Counted from the stretch's first letter, positions 1 to 5,008 are shown. The stretch is 5,008 bases of DNA from Caldifarciminota bacterium (GCA_025060695.1 JANXBH010000024.1:1-5008), one strand, 5' to 3'. Translations and numbers: made by a program. The notes: generated by a model not told the origin, from the sequence alone.

Positions 1-142
1 TATCTCTCTCGCGTCCAAGAATACCTGCTACTAATCCAACAAGTGTAGTCCTTGGAGGAAAGTAATAACTTATAGCAGTTGCATTTGAATAAAATGCCCT
101 AAAGTGTGCGAATTTGCCCTTTAGTTCAAATGAAATTAACAT
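1..142 (-). CDS. cas5: Cas5 (type I-B Cascade subunit), N-terminal part, runs off the window edge
   Basis: Reading the minus strand from the ATG at 142-140 gives 47 codons that continue past base 1. The protein begins MLISFELKGKFAHFRAF and goes on through SNATAISYYFPPRTT to a GLVAGILGRERD segment. This is the conserved Cas5 N-terminus: a first RAMP/ferredoxin-like beta strand, the aromatic YYFPPRTT stretch and the small-residue G-L-V-A-G-I-L-G helix. In the family, Cas5 caps the 5' handle of the crRNA and contacts Cas8 and the first Cas7; in most type I systems it is not the crRNA-processing nuclease (that is Cas6). The start overlaps the cas7 stop by 17 nt and has no obvious Shine-Dalgarno, so translation is probably coupled to cas7. 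Most of the gene is outside the window, so nothing can be said about whether it is intact. Confidence 0.92.
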   Translation of the reverse strand, partial: MLISFELKGKFAHFRAFYSNATAISYYFPPRTTLVGLVAGILGRERD

Positions 143-1079
143 ATACTTGACTTAGTTTATTTTTAATCTCATTTTCTAAATAGCTCATATTAGTGTCAAG
201 CCTTACTACCAACTTACTTATTTTATGTTGTATATTCAATATTCTATCTATAAGCCTTGATATATCTAATTCAAAGTCTCTTGTATTTTCAATTCCTTTT
301 TTCTTGTCAATATCTACAAACCTTCTTAAATCTCCAAGTAATACAAGATTGTCATTGTACTCAATTCTCATATATAAAAGTGGATGATGACCTATTTTTG
401 AACGTGTTGAAGTTTCACATAGTATTGCTTCAAATATATTTTCATCAAGCTTTTTTATATCATCATAAGTTAAACCCGTATATTCTGCAAGTTTTCCATT
501 TATCCTACCATAAAAAGAAATTAGTGAGTACTTTACTATCCAAAATTTTCCTATTGAACCACCTGTTTCCTTTGCACCTGCAAAATGACTAGTAATACTT
601 GGACTATTTAATATTTCTACCTCATTTAGAGAATATCCCCAAGTAAATTGAAGAGGACCTGTAAGTGTAATTGAACTACCCTTGCTACCTTGTTCCTTTA
701 CTTGTTTCTCTACTTGTTCCTTTACTTGTTTCTTTCCTTGTTTCTTTAAAGGAAGTGTTACACCAAAAAATCTTATATCTATAAATTCCTTTAGCAATTC
801 AAGGTCTGCACCCTTTTTCCCTTTTTTTTGTGCTATATTATTTGCCCTTGTAGTTGCATCTACTGTTGAACCATCATCCTCTTTTCTAACAAAAATATCC
901 ATACCTAAGTGTTTGTAAAAGAAATCCCTAATAAATCTCTTTAGCCTTACATCGCTTACAATATTTCTACTAGTAGCATAGTCCATCCTTGGTTTATTTT
1001 CGTTATCGGGATCCCCATTAGGATTTGTATATTTTGCTTCATATATTAGCAAAATCTCACTATTGTTTATTTTGTTCAT
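126..1079 (-). CDS. cas7: Cas7/Csh2, type I-B Cascade backbone protein
   Basis: 317 aa. The N-terminus SEILLIYEAKYTNPNGDPDN followed by NKPRMD (about residues 7-33) is the Csd2/Csh2-type Cas7 signature. Other conserved blocks are FIDIRFFGVTLP (99-110), SITLTGPLQFTWGYS (136-150) and the HHPLLYMRIEY segment (231-241). Cas7 polymerises along the crRNA spacer to form the helical Cascade backbone. Residues 112-131 are an unusual low-complexity insert of five K/E/Q-rich tetrapeptides (KKQG, KKQV, KEQV, EKQV, KEQG) encoded by a 12-bp tandem repeat, placed just before the conserved SITLTGP block. The start is well defined: a perfect AAAGGAGG lies 5 nt upstream, inside the end of cas8b, and the two genes overlap by 20 nt. 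The stop overlaps the cas5 start. The strong ribosome site fits the need for many Cas7 copies per complex. Confidence 0.95.
   Translation of the reverse strand: MNKINNSEILLIYEAKYTNPNGDPDNENKPRMDYATSRNIVSDVRLKRFIRDFFYKHLGMDIFVRKEDDGSTVDATTRANNIAQKKGKKGADLELLKEFIDIRFFGVTLPLKKQGKKQVKEQVEKQVKEQGSKGSSITLTGPLQFTWGYSLNEVEILNSPSITSHFAGAKETGGSIGKFWIVKYSLISFYGRINGKLAEYTGLTYDDIKKLDENIFEAILCETSTRSKIGHHPLLYMRIEYNDNLVLLGDLRRFVDIDKKKGIENTRDFELDISRLIDRILNIQHKISKLVVRLDTNMSYLENEIKNKLSQVYVNFI
687..746 (-). repeat. 12-bp minisatellite, five units, inside cas7
   Basis: On the plus strand, units such as ACTTGTTCCTTT, ACTTGTTTCTCT, ACTTGTTTCTTT and CCTTGTTTCTTT follow each other with a strict 12-bp period, differing by one to three bases. 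On the coding strand they give five tetrapeptides of the form (K/E)(K/E)Q(V/G). A 12-bp period keeps the reading frame whatever the copy number. Confidence 0.85.
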
Positions 1080-1464
1080 CTTGCCCTCCTTTTGTCATTA
1101 TTCTATGAGTTTCAAAAGCATATCCTGAAATTATATAGTATGTATTTTCTAAAGGATTTAAATCCCAAGATTTCACATGTTGATTAAATAGTTCTTTACT
1201 TTCACTATAAAACTTTTCAGCGGAATATAATTCCCTTTGTTTGATTTTTTCAAAAACTTGAATATATAAGTTTTTCACTTCCTGTATATTCATACCATTG
1301 AAGTTTATTTTATTCAATACAGGTTTGTATCCGTAGTCTTTGTATTCTAATGCGCCTATTTTAGCAATAGCAACTCCAAGCAAGAACAAGGCTTGCTCCT
1401 TCGGGCTAAGTGAACATTTTTGCATATATTCCCTATAATCATCCAAATGATTATCCAATCTCAT
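1060..1464 (-). CDS. cas11b: Cas11b, predicted small Cascade subunit from an internal start within cas8b
   Basis: Inside cas8b, in the same frame, codons for K-G-G-S-A create AAAGGAGG at 1479-1472, exactly 7 nt before ATG 1464. Translation from there gives 134 aa, starting MRLDNHLDDYREYMQKC and ending at the cas8b stop. The segment is predicted mostly helical (SPKEQALFLLGVAIAKIG, then EVKNLYIQVFEKIKQRE), as expected of Cas11. It is known for type I-B, I-C and I-D systems that the small subunit is made by internal initiation in the cas8/cas10d gene. Cas11 lines the Cascade belly and stabilises the displaced DNA strand. No separate cas11 gene is visible. What is seen here is the ribosome site, start and length; that the product exists in this organism is inference. 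Unlike full-length Cas8b, this product is unaffected by the upstream frameshift, provided the operon is transcribed. Confidence 0.72.
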   Translation of the reverse strand: MRLDNHLDDYREYMQKCSLSPKEQALFLLGVAIAKIGALEYKDYGYKPVLNKINFNGMNIQEVKNLYIQVFEKIKQRELYSAEKFYSESKELFNQHVKSWDLNPLENTYYIISGYAFETHRIMTKGGQDEQNKQ

Positions 1465-2772
1465 AGCACTTCCTCCTTTTTCTTCCTCTAAAACTTTTAA
1501 AAAAGTTAATAACTGATTTGTTTTTATGATGTATCTAACAAGGTCAGTATTAGAATTTTTATACTCCTCTACTATGTGATATTGTTTATTTTCAAAATAT
1601 ATACTCTTTGCACCAAGCACAAAGTCAGATATTAAGCTTTCATAAGCTATAGGATAGTTATTTAGTATATGAACGAATAAGTCAACTATTTTTCTTATAT
1701 CAATTAGCTTTCCACCTGAAACTCTTGAAGGAACAAGAAAATATATATCTCCAAGCGAATTAAGTTTATATTCTTTTTCTAGAAATCCAAATATTTCTCC
1801 TATTATATTGAAATCTTCTATCACTTTTTCAATCCTCCCAATGGGCACATCTCTTACTATATTATAAACCTTAAATTGAGACCTTTCCTGTTCGTAAAAT
1901 ATGTAATTCAGATTAAAATAGTTTTTGTCAATAATTTGAATATAATTATTCAATTTATTTTTAAATTTCTGATATTCAAATAATTCAAAAAGGTTTTTGT
2001 TTATATCCTTTACTTCATTGCTCCAATGCTCCAAATGTTTAATACTAAATTCAACCTGTTTAATAAACTCAGGTATTACAAGGTAGTTTATCTTTCCTAT
2101 TTTTCCAGAAAGTTCATTTAGAATGAAATTTTGTCCTTTTATGAGATTAACATAACAATCTCTACAAACCGCAAAATTACCATGCCAATTATCACTAAGC
2201 TTTTGAGAAAATCCTATTTTATCGTTTATATAAATTTTTAACTTTAACCTTTCAAAACTATCGTAGTATTCATCAACGTTCTTACCACACACATAGCATA
2301 CTATTCTATTGCCTTTTTTAAGTTTTTCCTCTAAAATCTTCTTTTTTATTAAATTTAGGTATTCCTCATTTTCCCAAATTGGTTCACCATCTATTCTAAT
2401 AGCATAAAATACGACATTTTTATAATTTTCTAAATCCTTCAGGCCCTCTCTTTTGTCATTTTTCAGTGAGTATATTTTTACTTTATTTTCATCCTCTTTC
2501 TCTTCCTCGTAAAAAATTCTAATAACCTCTTCAACTTTATCTTTTAAATCTCCATTTTCAAGCTCCTTGGCTAATGAAATCCAAAGTGAGTATTCCTCGC
2601 CTTCAATAAGTTTTTCTTTAAGTTTTTCTTTACCCTTAAAAACTACATAGAATTGATTTGACTTTCCAGTTAGCCCCAATTCTACAAAATTGTATTCTTT
2701 TTCCTTTCCTTTGCTATAATCTATAGATTTCATTTCAATTTTTCCTTCTCTCAGTATCAAAGTTAATTTCAA
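1060..2772 (-). CDS. cas8b: Cas8b (Csh1/TM1802 family), Cascade large subunit; main reading frame, lacks its N-terminus by frameshift
   Basis: This is the main open frame of the large Cascade subunit, which in type I-B recognises the PAM and contacts Cas5 and target DNA. Numbered from the TTG at 2772 it has 570 aa. C159-x2-C162 (CYVCGK) and C203-x2-C206 (CRDC) form the zinc-finger-like motif of the TM1802/Csh1 family. The C-terminal SPKEQALFLLGVAIAKIG and KPVLNKINFNG segments (from about 456) form the helical domain homologous to the small subunit. The family normally has about 50 more N-terminal residues, and these are found immediately upstream in another frame (2735-2887). Removing one base from the A5 run at 2739-2743 would give about 608 aa, a normal length. 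Possible starts for this frame as it stands are TTG 2772 (AAAGG 8 nt upstream) or ATG 2733 (AGAAGGA upstream, one base after the TGA of the upstream frame). Family assignment is firm; the native start and intactness are not. Confidence 0.9.
   Translation of the reverse strand: MKLTLILREGKIEMKSIDYSKGKEKEYNFVELGLTGKSNQFYVVFKGKEKLKEKLIEGEEYSLWISLAKELENGDLKDKVEEVIRIFYEEEKEDENKVKIYSLKNDKREGLKDLENYKNVVFYAIRIDGEPIWENEEYLNLIKKKILEEKLKKGNRIVCYVCGKNVDEYYDSFERLKLKIYINDKIGFSQKLSDNWHGNFAVCRDCYVNLIKGQNFILNELSGKIGKINYLVIPEFIKQVEFSIKHLEHWSNEVKDINKNLFELFEYQKFKNKLNNYIQIIDKNYFNLNYIFYEQERSQFKVYNIVRDVPIGRIEKVIEDFNIIGEIFGFLEKEYKLNSLGDIYFLVPSRVSGGKLIDIRKIVDLFVHILNNYPIAYESLISDFVLGAKSIYFENKQYHIVEEYKNSNTDLVRYIIKTNQLLTFLKVLEEEKGGSAMRLDNHLDDYREYMQKCSLSPKEQALFLLGVAIAKIGALEYKDYGYKPVLNKINFNGMNIQEVKNLYIQVFEKIKQRELYSAEKFYSESKELFNQHVKSWDLNPLENTYYIISGYAFETHRIMTKGGQDEQNKQ
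1085..1092 (-). promoter_or_regulatory. Shine-Dalgarno site for cas7
   Basis: AAAGGAGG on the coding strand, 5 nt before the cas7 ATG at 1079, embedded in the K-G-G codons near the end of cas8b. It fixes the cas7 start and is as strong as the site for Cas11b. Confidence 0.85.
1472..1479 (-). promoter_or_regulatory. Internal Shine-Dalgarno site for Cas11b
   Basis: The coding strand reads AAAGGAGG, fully complementary to the 16S rRNA anti-Shine-Dalgarno core, followed by a 7-nt spacer and ATG. It lies more than 1.2 kb inside cas8b, so it has no role in starting full-length Cas8b. Confidence 0.75.
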
Positions 2773-2887
2773 TTATTAAGCCTTTATCCTTGGTTTTTGT
2801 ATTCTCCTCTTTTATACTCTCTACATAGGATTTAATTATGTCTGTTCTTTTATCTAATTCGCCTACTTGTATTATCCCCCTTAACAT
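2735..2887 (-). CDS. cas8b: 5' fragment of cas8b, out of frame with the main part by one base
   Basis: From ATG 2887 the minus strand encodes 50 aa, starting MLRGIIQVGELDKR and reaching KGLIIEINFDTERRKN before TGA at 2737-2735. Its opening (ML-x-x-I-I-x-x-G-E) resembles the usual N-terminus of Cas8b/TM1802 proteins, and GLIIEINFD corresponds to the strand that normally leads into the KIEMKSIDY segment of the main frame. The frame is lost at AGG-AAA-AAT-TGA. Dropping one A from the A5 run gives AGG-AAA-ATT-GAA and joins the two parts without loss. AAGGA lies only 2 nt before this ATG, so the ribosome site is poor. The frame is open for 15 codons further upstream but has no other ATG there. I read this as the true N-terminus of Cas8b, displaced by a natural mutation, a sequencing error, or a deliberate split. 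Homology is judged by eye. Confidence 0.72.
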   Translation of the reverse strand: MLRGIIQVGELDKRTDIIKSYVESIKEENTKTKDKGLIIEINFDTERRKN

Positions 2888-2896
2888 GATCCTTGA

Positions 2897-2910
2897 AAAT
2901 TTTATAGCAT
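2897..2910 (-). promoter_or_regulatory. Candidate extended -10 promoter element for the cas8b-cas7-cas5 operon
   Basis: The minus strand reads ATGCTATAAAATTT. TGC-TATAAA has the form of an extended -10 box (TGn-TATAAT), and TTGAGG lies 16 nt upstream as a weak -35. The element ends 9 nt before the cas8b ATG at 2887, so a transcript starting from it would have a leader of only about 7 nt. The same 14-mer occurs inverted at 3051-3064 before cas4, which suggests a shared function; it could be an operator rather than a promoter. Confidence 0.4.
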
Positions 2911-3050
2911 AATAATTAAAACCCTCAAGTTACCCCTATAATGTTATTCTTTCAAGCTTTTAGAACATCTATTACAAAATCCATAATTAACCAGCTTGGC
3001 TAAAAAGTTTTTTTAATATATTAGCGGATTTATTCCACCATCCAAAGACA

Positions 3051-3064
3051 ATGCTATAAAATTT
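3051..3064 (+). promoter_or_regulatory. Candidate extended -10 promoter element for the cas4-cas1-cas2 operon
   Basis: ATGCTATAAAATTT, containing TGC-TATAAA (extended -10 form), ends 11 nt before the cas4 ATG at 3076. No convincing -35 is seen. It is an exact inverted copy of the element before cas8b. A start site about 7 nt downstream would leave a leader of about 8 nt, consistent with the absence of a Shine-Dalgarno before cas4. Confidence 0.4.
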
Positions 3065-3075
3065 ATATATATAAA

Positions 3076-3567
3076 ATGGTAAACGGAACGTTAATTTGGT
3101 ATTATTATATTTGCAAGAGACAAGTTTGGCTAATTTCCCGCTCAATTGGTTCTGACCAAGAAAATGAACTTATGATACTTGGAAAGCATATATTTGACAT
3201 TTTTAAGAAAAGACATAAGTTAGGTTTAAAAGAGATAGTAATTGATAATAAAATAAAGTTAGATTATGTAAAAGATAAAATAATAGTAGAAGTTAAGAAA
3301 AGTTCAAAGTATTTACAGGCATCAAAAATGCAACTATGTTTTTATTTATATTATCACAAGAAGTATAAAAACCTTAGTTTATCTGGAAAGCTCGTTATAC
3401 CAGAAGAAAATAAAATCATAGATATAGCTTTAGACGAAGATATAGAATCAGAAATAGAAAGTGCAATTTCTGATATACAAAATATTATAAATCAAGCCTT
3501 ACCACCAAAACCTATAAAAATTCAATATTGTAGAAAATGTGCCTATAAAGATTTATGTTGGAGTTAG
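3076..3567 (+). CDS. cas4: Cas4, RecB-like Fe-S nuclease of spacer acquisition
   Basis: 163 aa, the usual length for type I-B Cas4. The opening NGTLIWYYYICKRQVWLISR is the family signature with the first cluster cysteine (C13). The RecB-type nuclease motifs follow: H38 in GKHIF, D63 in KLDYV, E72-x-K74 in VEVKKSSK, and QLCFYLYYH around 86-94 (Q-x3-Y). C152-x2-C155 and C161 at the C-terminus complete a four-cysteine [4Fe-4S] site. In the family, Cas4 works with Cas1-Cas2 to choose and trim prespacers with the right PAM and orientation. No Shine-Dalgarno precedes the ATG, and an AT palindrome touches it. The frame is open upstream to 3025 but contains no ATG, and the signature begins right after this Met, so the start is well placed. 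The cas1 ATG follows directly after the stop. Confidence 0.95.
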   Translation: MVNGTLIWYYYICKRQVWLISRSIGSDQENELMILGKHIFDIFKKRHKLGLKEIVIDNKIKLDYVKDKIIVEVKKSSKYLQASKMQLCFYLYYHKKYKNLSLSGKLVIPEENKIIDIALDEDIESEIESAISDIQNIINQALPPKPIKIQYCRKCAYKDLCWS

Positions 3568-4542
3568 ATGCGTAAAAGTTTATATATTTTCAGAAGTGGG
3601 AAAATATACAGAAAAGAAAATACTATATATTTTGAAAATGAAAAAGAAAAAAAGAGTTCTCCTGTAAATGCCATTTTAGATATCCATATTTTTGGAGAGG
3701 TAGATTTAAATAAGAGATTTTTAGAGTTTGCTACTAAAAATAAAATATGTATCCATTTTTACAATAGTTCTAAGTATTACATTGGCTCGTTTTATCCAAG
3801 AGAATTTTATAATTCTGGCTTTATTATTCTTGAGCAAGTTAAACATTATTTAGAACTTGAAAAAAGATTGTTTTTAGCGAAAAGTTTTGTGCTTGGCTCA
3901 ATTTTAAATATTATGAAAAATCTTAGTGCTTATAATTTAAAGGATAAGGAAGAGGAAATTAAGGAGTTTTTGAAAAGTTTAGAAAATGCTAAGTCAATTG
4001 ATGAAGTTAGGGCAATTGAAGGAAATGCAAAGAAAATATACTATCAGACATTCAATAATATTATTAAAAACGAAGATTTTAGAATGCATCAAAGAACTAA
4101 AAGACCTCCAGAGAATTCAATAAATGCACTTATAAGTTTTGGAAATAGTTTGATTTATACTACCACTTTAAGCCAAATATATAGAACATATTTAGATCCA
4201 AGAATAGGTTATTTACATGAAGCAAACTACAGAAGGTTTTCACTAAATTTAGATATATCAGAGATTTTTAAACCTATAGTAGTTGATAGGGTAATATTTT
4301 CACTGCTAAACAAAAGACAAATTAAATCTGAGCATTTTAGAAGTGAGTTAGAGGGTATATATTTAAATGAAGAAGGTATGAAAATTTTTATAAAAGCATT
4401 CAATGACAAACTTTCTACTACAATAAGGTACAAGAATTTAGGAAATGTTAGCTATAGAAGACTAATTAGGATTGAATGCTATAAGCTATATAAACATTTT
4501 ATAGGAGAGGAGATTTATAAGCCTTTTGTAATAAAAGAATGA
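3568..4542 (+). CDS. cas1: Cas1 integrase, type I-B
   Basis: 324 aa, full length for the family. The N-terminal beta domain carries the type I-B features DIHIFGEVDLNKRFLEFA (about 38-55) and FYPREFYNSGF. The helical catalytic domain has the metal ligands E151 (VRAIEGNAK), H217 (GYLHEANYRR) and the acidic pair D229/E232 in LDISEIFKP. Nothing looks damaged. Cas1 forms the integrase complex with Cas2 and inserts new spacers at the leader end of the array. The ATG directly follows the cas4 stop, with GGAG 4 nt upstream, so translation is likely coupled. The stop is 1 nt before the cas2 start. Confidence 0.97.
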   Translation: MRKSLYIFRSGKIYRKENTIYFENEKEKKSSPVNAILDIHIFGEVDLNKRFLEFATKNKICIHFYNSSKYYIGSFYPREFYNSGFIILEQVKHYLELEKRLFLAKSFVLGSILNIMKNLSAYNLKDKEEEIKEFLKSLENAKSIDEVRAIEGNAKKIYYQTFNNIIKNEDFRMHQRTKRPPENSINALISFGNSLIYTTTLSQIYRTYLDPRIGYLHEANYRRFSLNLDISEIFKPIVVDRVIFSLLNKRQIKSEHFRSELEGIYLNEEGMKIFIKAFNDKLSTTIRYKNLGNVSYRRLIRIECYKLYKHFIGEEIYKPFVIKE

Positions 4543-4543
4543 T

Positions 4544-4810
4544 ATGTTTGTAATTTTAGTTTATGATGTAGAAGAAAAAAGAGTTTATAAGGTTCACAAG
4601 ATATGTAGTAAATATCTTACTTGGGTCCAAAATAGCGTTTTTGAAGGAGAAATAACAGAGGCTCAATTAAGAATATTAAAGGATGAATTAAAGGAAATTA
4701 TTGATAAAACAAAGGACTCAGTAATAATTTATAAATTCAGGACCAAAGCTTATTTTGAAAGAGAAGATATTGGTATTAAAAAACCAAGTAGTGAAGACTA
4801 CTTTATCTAA
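4544..4810 (+). CDS. cas2: Cas2, structural partner of Cas1
   Basis: 88 aa, typical size. The start MFVILVYDVEEKRVYKVHKI is the Cas2 first strand with the conserved D8, followed by the SVFEGEIT segment (31-38) and the KDSVIIYKF strand (58-65) of the ferredoxin-like fold. Cas2 dimers bridge two Cas1 dimers during spacer integration; nuclease activity is reported for some members but is not needed for acquisition. The gene begins 1 nt after cas1 and has no clear ribosome site, which suggests coupling to cas1. It is the last gene before the candidate leader. Confidence 0.96.
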   Translation: MFVILVYDVEEKRVYKVHKICSKYLTWVQNSVFEGEITEAQLRILKDELKEIIDKTKDSVIIYKFRTKAYFEREDIGIKKPSSEDYFI

Positions 4811-4819
4811 TAAATCAAC

Positions 4820-4844
4820 TTGACAAATTTTATTTTGACAAATT
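4820..4844 (+). repeat. TTGACAAATT direct repeat in the candidate leader
   Basis: TTGACAAATT occurs at 4820-4829 and again exactly at 4835-4844, a 15-bp period. The core also appears inverted (TTGTCA) at 4940-4945. Confidence 0.6.
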
Positions 4845-4863
4845 AAAAACAAAAATTTTTAAT
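4835..4863 (+). promoter_or_regulatory. Sigma-A-like promoter in the candidate leader
   Basis: TTGACA (4835-4840, perfect -35), a 17-bp spacer and TTTAAT (4858-4863, five of six matches to the -10) make this the best promoter match I found in the window. It points away from cas2 and would start transcription near 4870, as expected for pre-crRNA synthesis from a downstream array. Confidence 0.55.
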
Positions 4864-5008
4864 TATCAATAACTTATATGTTAAAAGTTTATAAAACTGT
4901 ATATTTTCTTATAAATACAAAAATTTATGTTATTTTAAATTGTCATTTTAGGAACATTATTTTTTATTGATTTACAACAATTTAACATAGATAATTCCAA
5001 CTGCTTAA

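Larger units (their letters stand above)
2888..3075. other. Divergent intergenic region between the interference and adaptation operons
   Basis: 188 bp with no supported gene separate the two operons. It holds the mirror pair of 14-mers at its two ends, a perfect TATAAT at 2937-2942 on the plus strand without a good -35, and a TTTATATATATAAA palindrome at 3062-3075 abutting the cas4 start. There is no GC-rich hairpin terminator and no repeat-spacer structure. It is presumably where both operons are controlled. Confidence 0.7.
4811..5008 (+). other. Candidate CRISPR leader after cas2
   Basis: About 200 bp of strongly AT-rich sequence with no supported gene follows cas2, the usual place of a leader and array in type I-B loci. 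It contains a 10-bp direct repeat, a promoter-like element and A/T runs. No repeat-spacer unit is confirmed inside the window: a single possible repeat at 4970-5001 has no second copy. The leader call rests on position and composition only. Confidence 0.45.

Noticed and set aside
193-918. Three plus-strand open frames at 193-387, 257-592 and 682-918
   Set aside because: They lie antisense to cas7, have low-complexity F/L/S/C-rich translations and no ribosome sites, and the cas7 frame is clearly the real one.
2937-2942. Perfect TATAAT on the plus strand in the intergenic region
   Set aside because: There is no usable -35 at 16-18 bp and the sequence is so AT-rich that such a hexamer is expected by chance. 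It is also 134 nt from the cas4 start.
2944-3012. Short minus-strand frame of 22 codons ending FCNRCSKSLKE, with a C-x2-C pair
   Set aside because: It has no start codon and begins directly after a stop. It could be debris of a zinc-ribbon gene but is too short to support.
2999-3025. GCTAA ... TTAGC inverted repeat with a T run between the arms
   Set aside because: The arms are only 5 bp, the T run is inside the loop rather than after the stem, and no terminator is needed at a divergent junction.
4227-4433. Minus-strand open frame of 68 codons
   Set aside because: It is antisense to the catalytic domain of cas1 and has no recognisable product.
4851-4860. AAAAATTTTT after cas2 as a possible terminator
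   Set aside because: A pure A/T palindrome without a GC-containing stem is not a credible intrinsic terminator, and it lies within the spacer of the leader promoter.
1-5008. A previously undescribed defence system
   Set aside because: Every clear gene belongs to known type I-B CRISPR-Cas families in a plausible order. The novelty is in the details (frameshift, repeat, mirrored elements), not in a new system.

Overview
This window is a nearly complete type I-B (Hmari/TM1802-like) CRISPR-Cas locus from an AT-rich bacterium. The base composition, AGA/ATA-rich codon use and textbook AAAGGAGG ribosome binding sites suggest a Bacillota (Clostridia-like) host. Fusobacteriota or Thermotogota cannot be excluded, and no genus is assigned.

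The locus is divergent around a gene-free spacer of 188 bp (2888-3075). Leftward (minus strand) runs the interference module: cas8b (large subunit), cas7 (backbone) and the first 47 codons of cas5, which leaves the window at base 1. Each gene overlaps the next by 17-20 nt. Rightward (plus strand) runs the adaptation module cas4-cas1-cas2, packed with 0-1 nt between genes. After cas2 comes about 200 bp of very AT-rich, non-coding sequence that looks like a CRISPR leader and carries a good sigma-A-type promoter pointing away from cas2. cas3, cas6 and a confirmed repeat-spacer array are not in the window; cas3 would be expected beyond cas5, and an array beyond 5008.

By established knowledge of the family, Cas4-Cas1-Cas2 acquire spacers. 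Cas8b, Cas7, Cas5 and a small subunit Cas11 form the crRNA-guided Cascade complex that recruits Cas3 to foreign DNA.

This is a known system type, but several details deserve attention. (1) The conserved cas8b N-terminus (start at 2887) is one base out of frame with the rest of the gene, at an A5 run. The early TGA is followed one base later by an in-frame ATG with an upstream purine-rich site, so the cause could be a sequencing error, an inactivating mutation, or a split, re-initiating gene. (2) A perfect internal Shine-Dalgarno plus ATG inside cas8b predicts a 134-aa Cas11b. (3) Ribosome-site strength across the operon follows Cascade subunit stoichiometry. (4) cas7 carries a five-unit, 12-bp in-frame minisatellite. 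(5) The same 14-mer, with an extended -10 look, sits in mirror orientation just upstream of both divergent operons. (6) The leader carries a 10-bp direct repeat containing two consensus -35 boxes.
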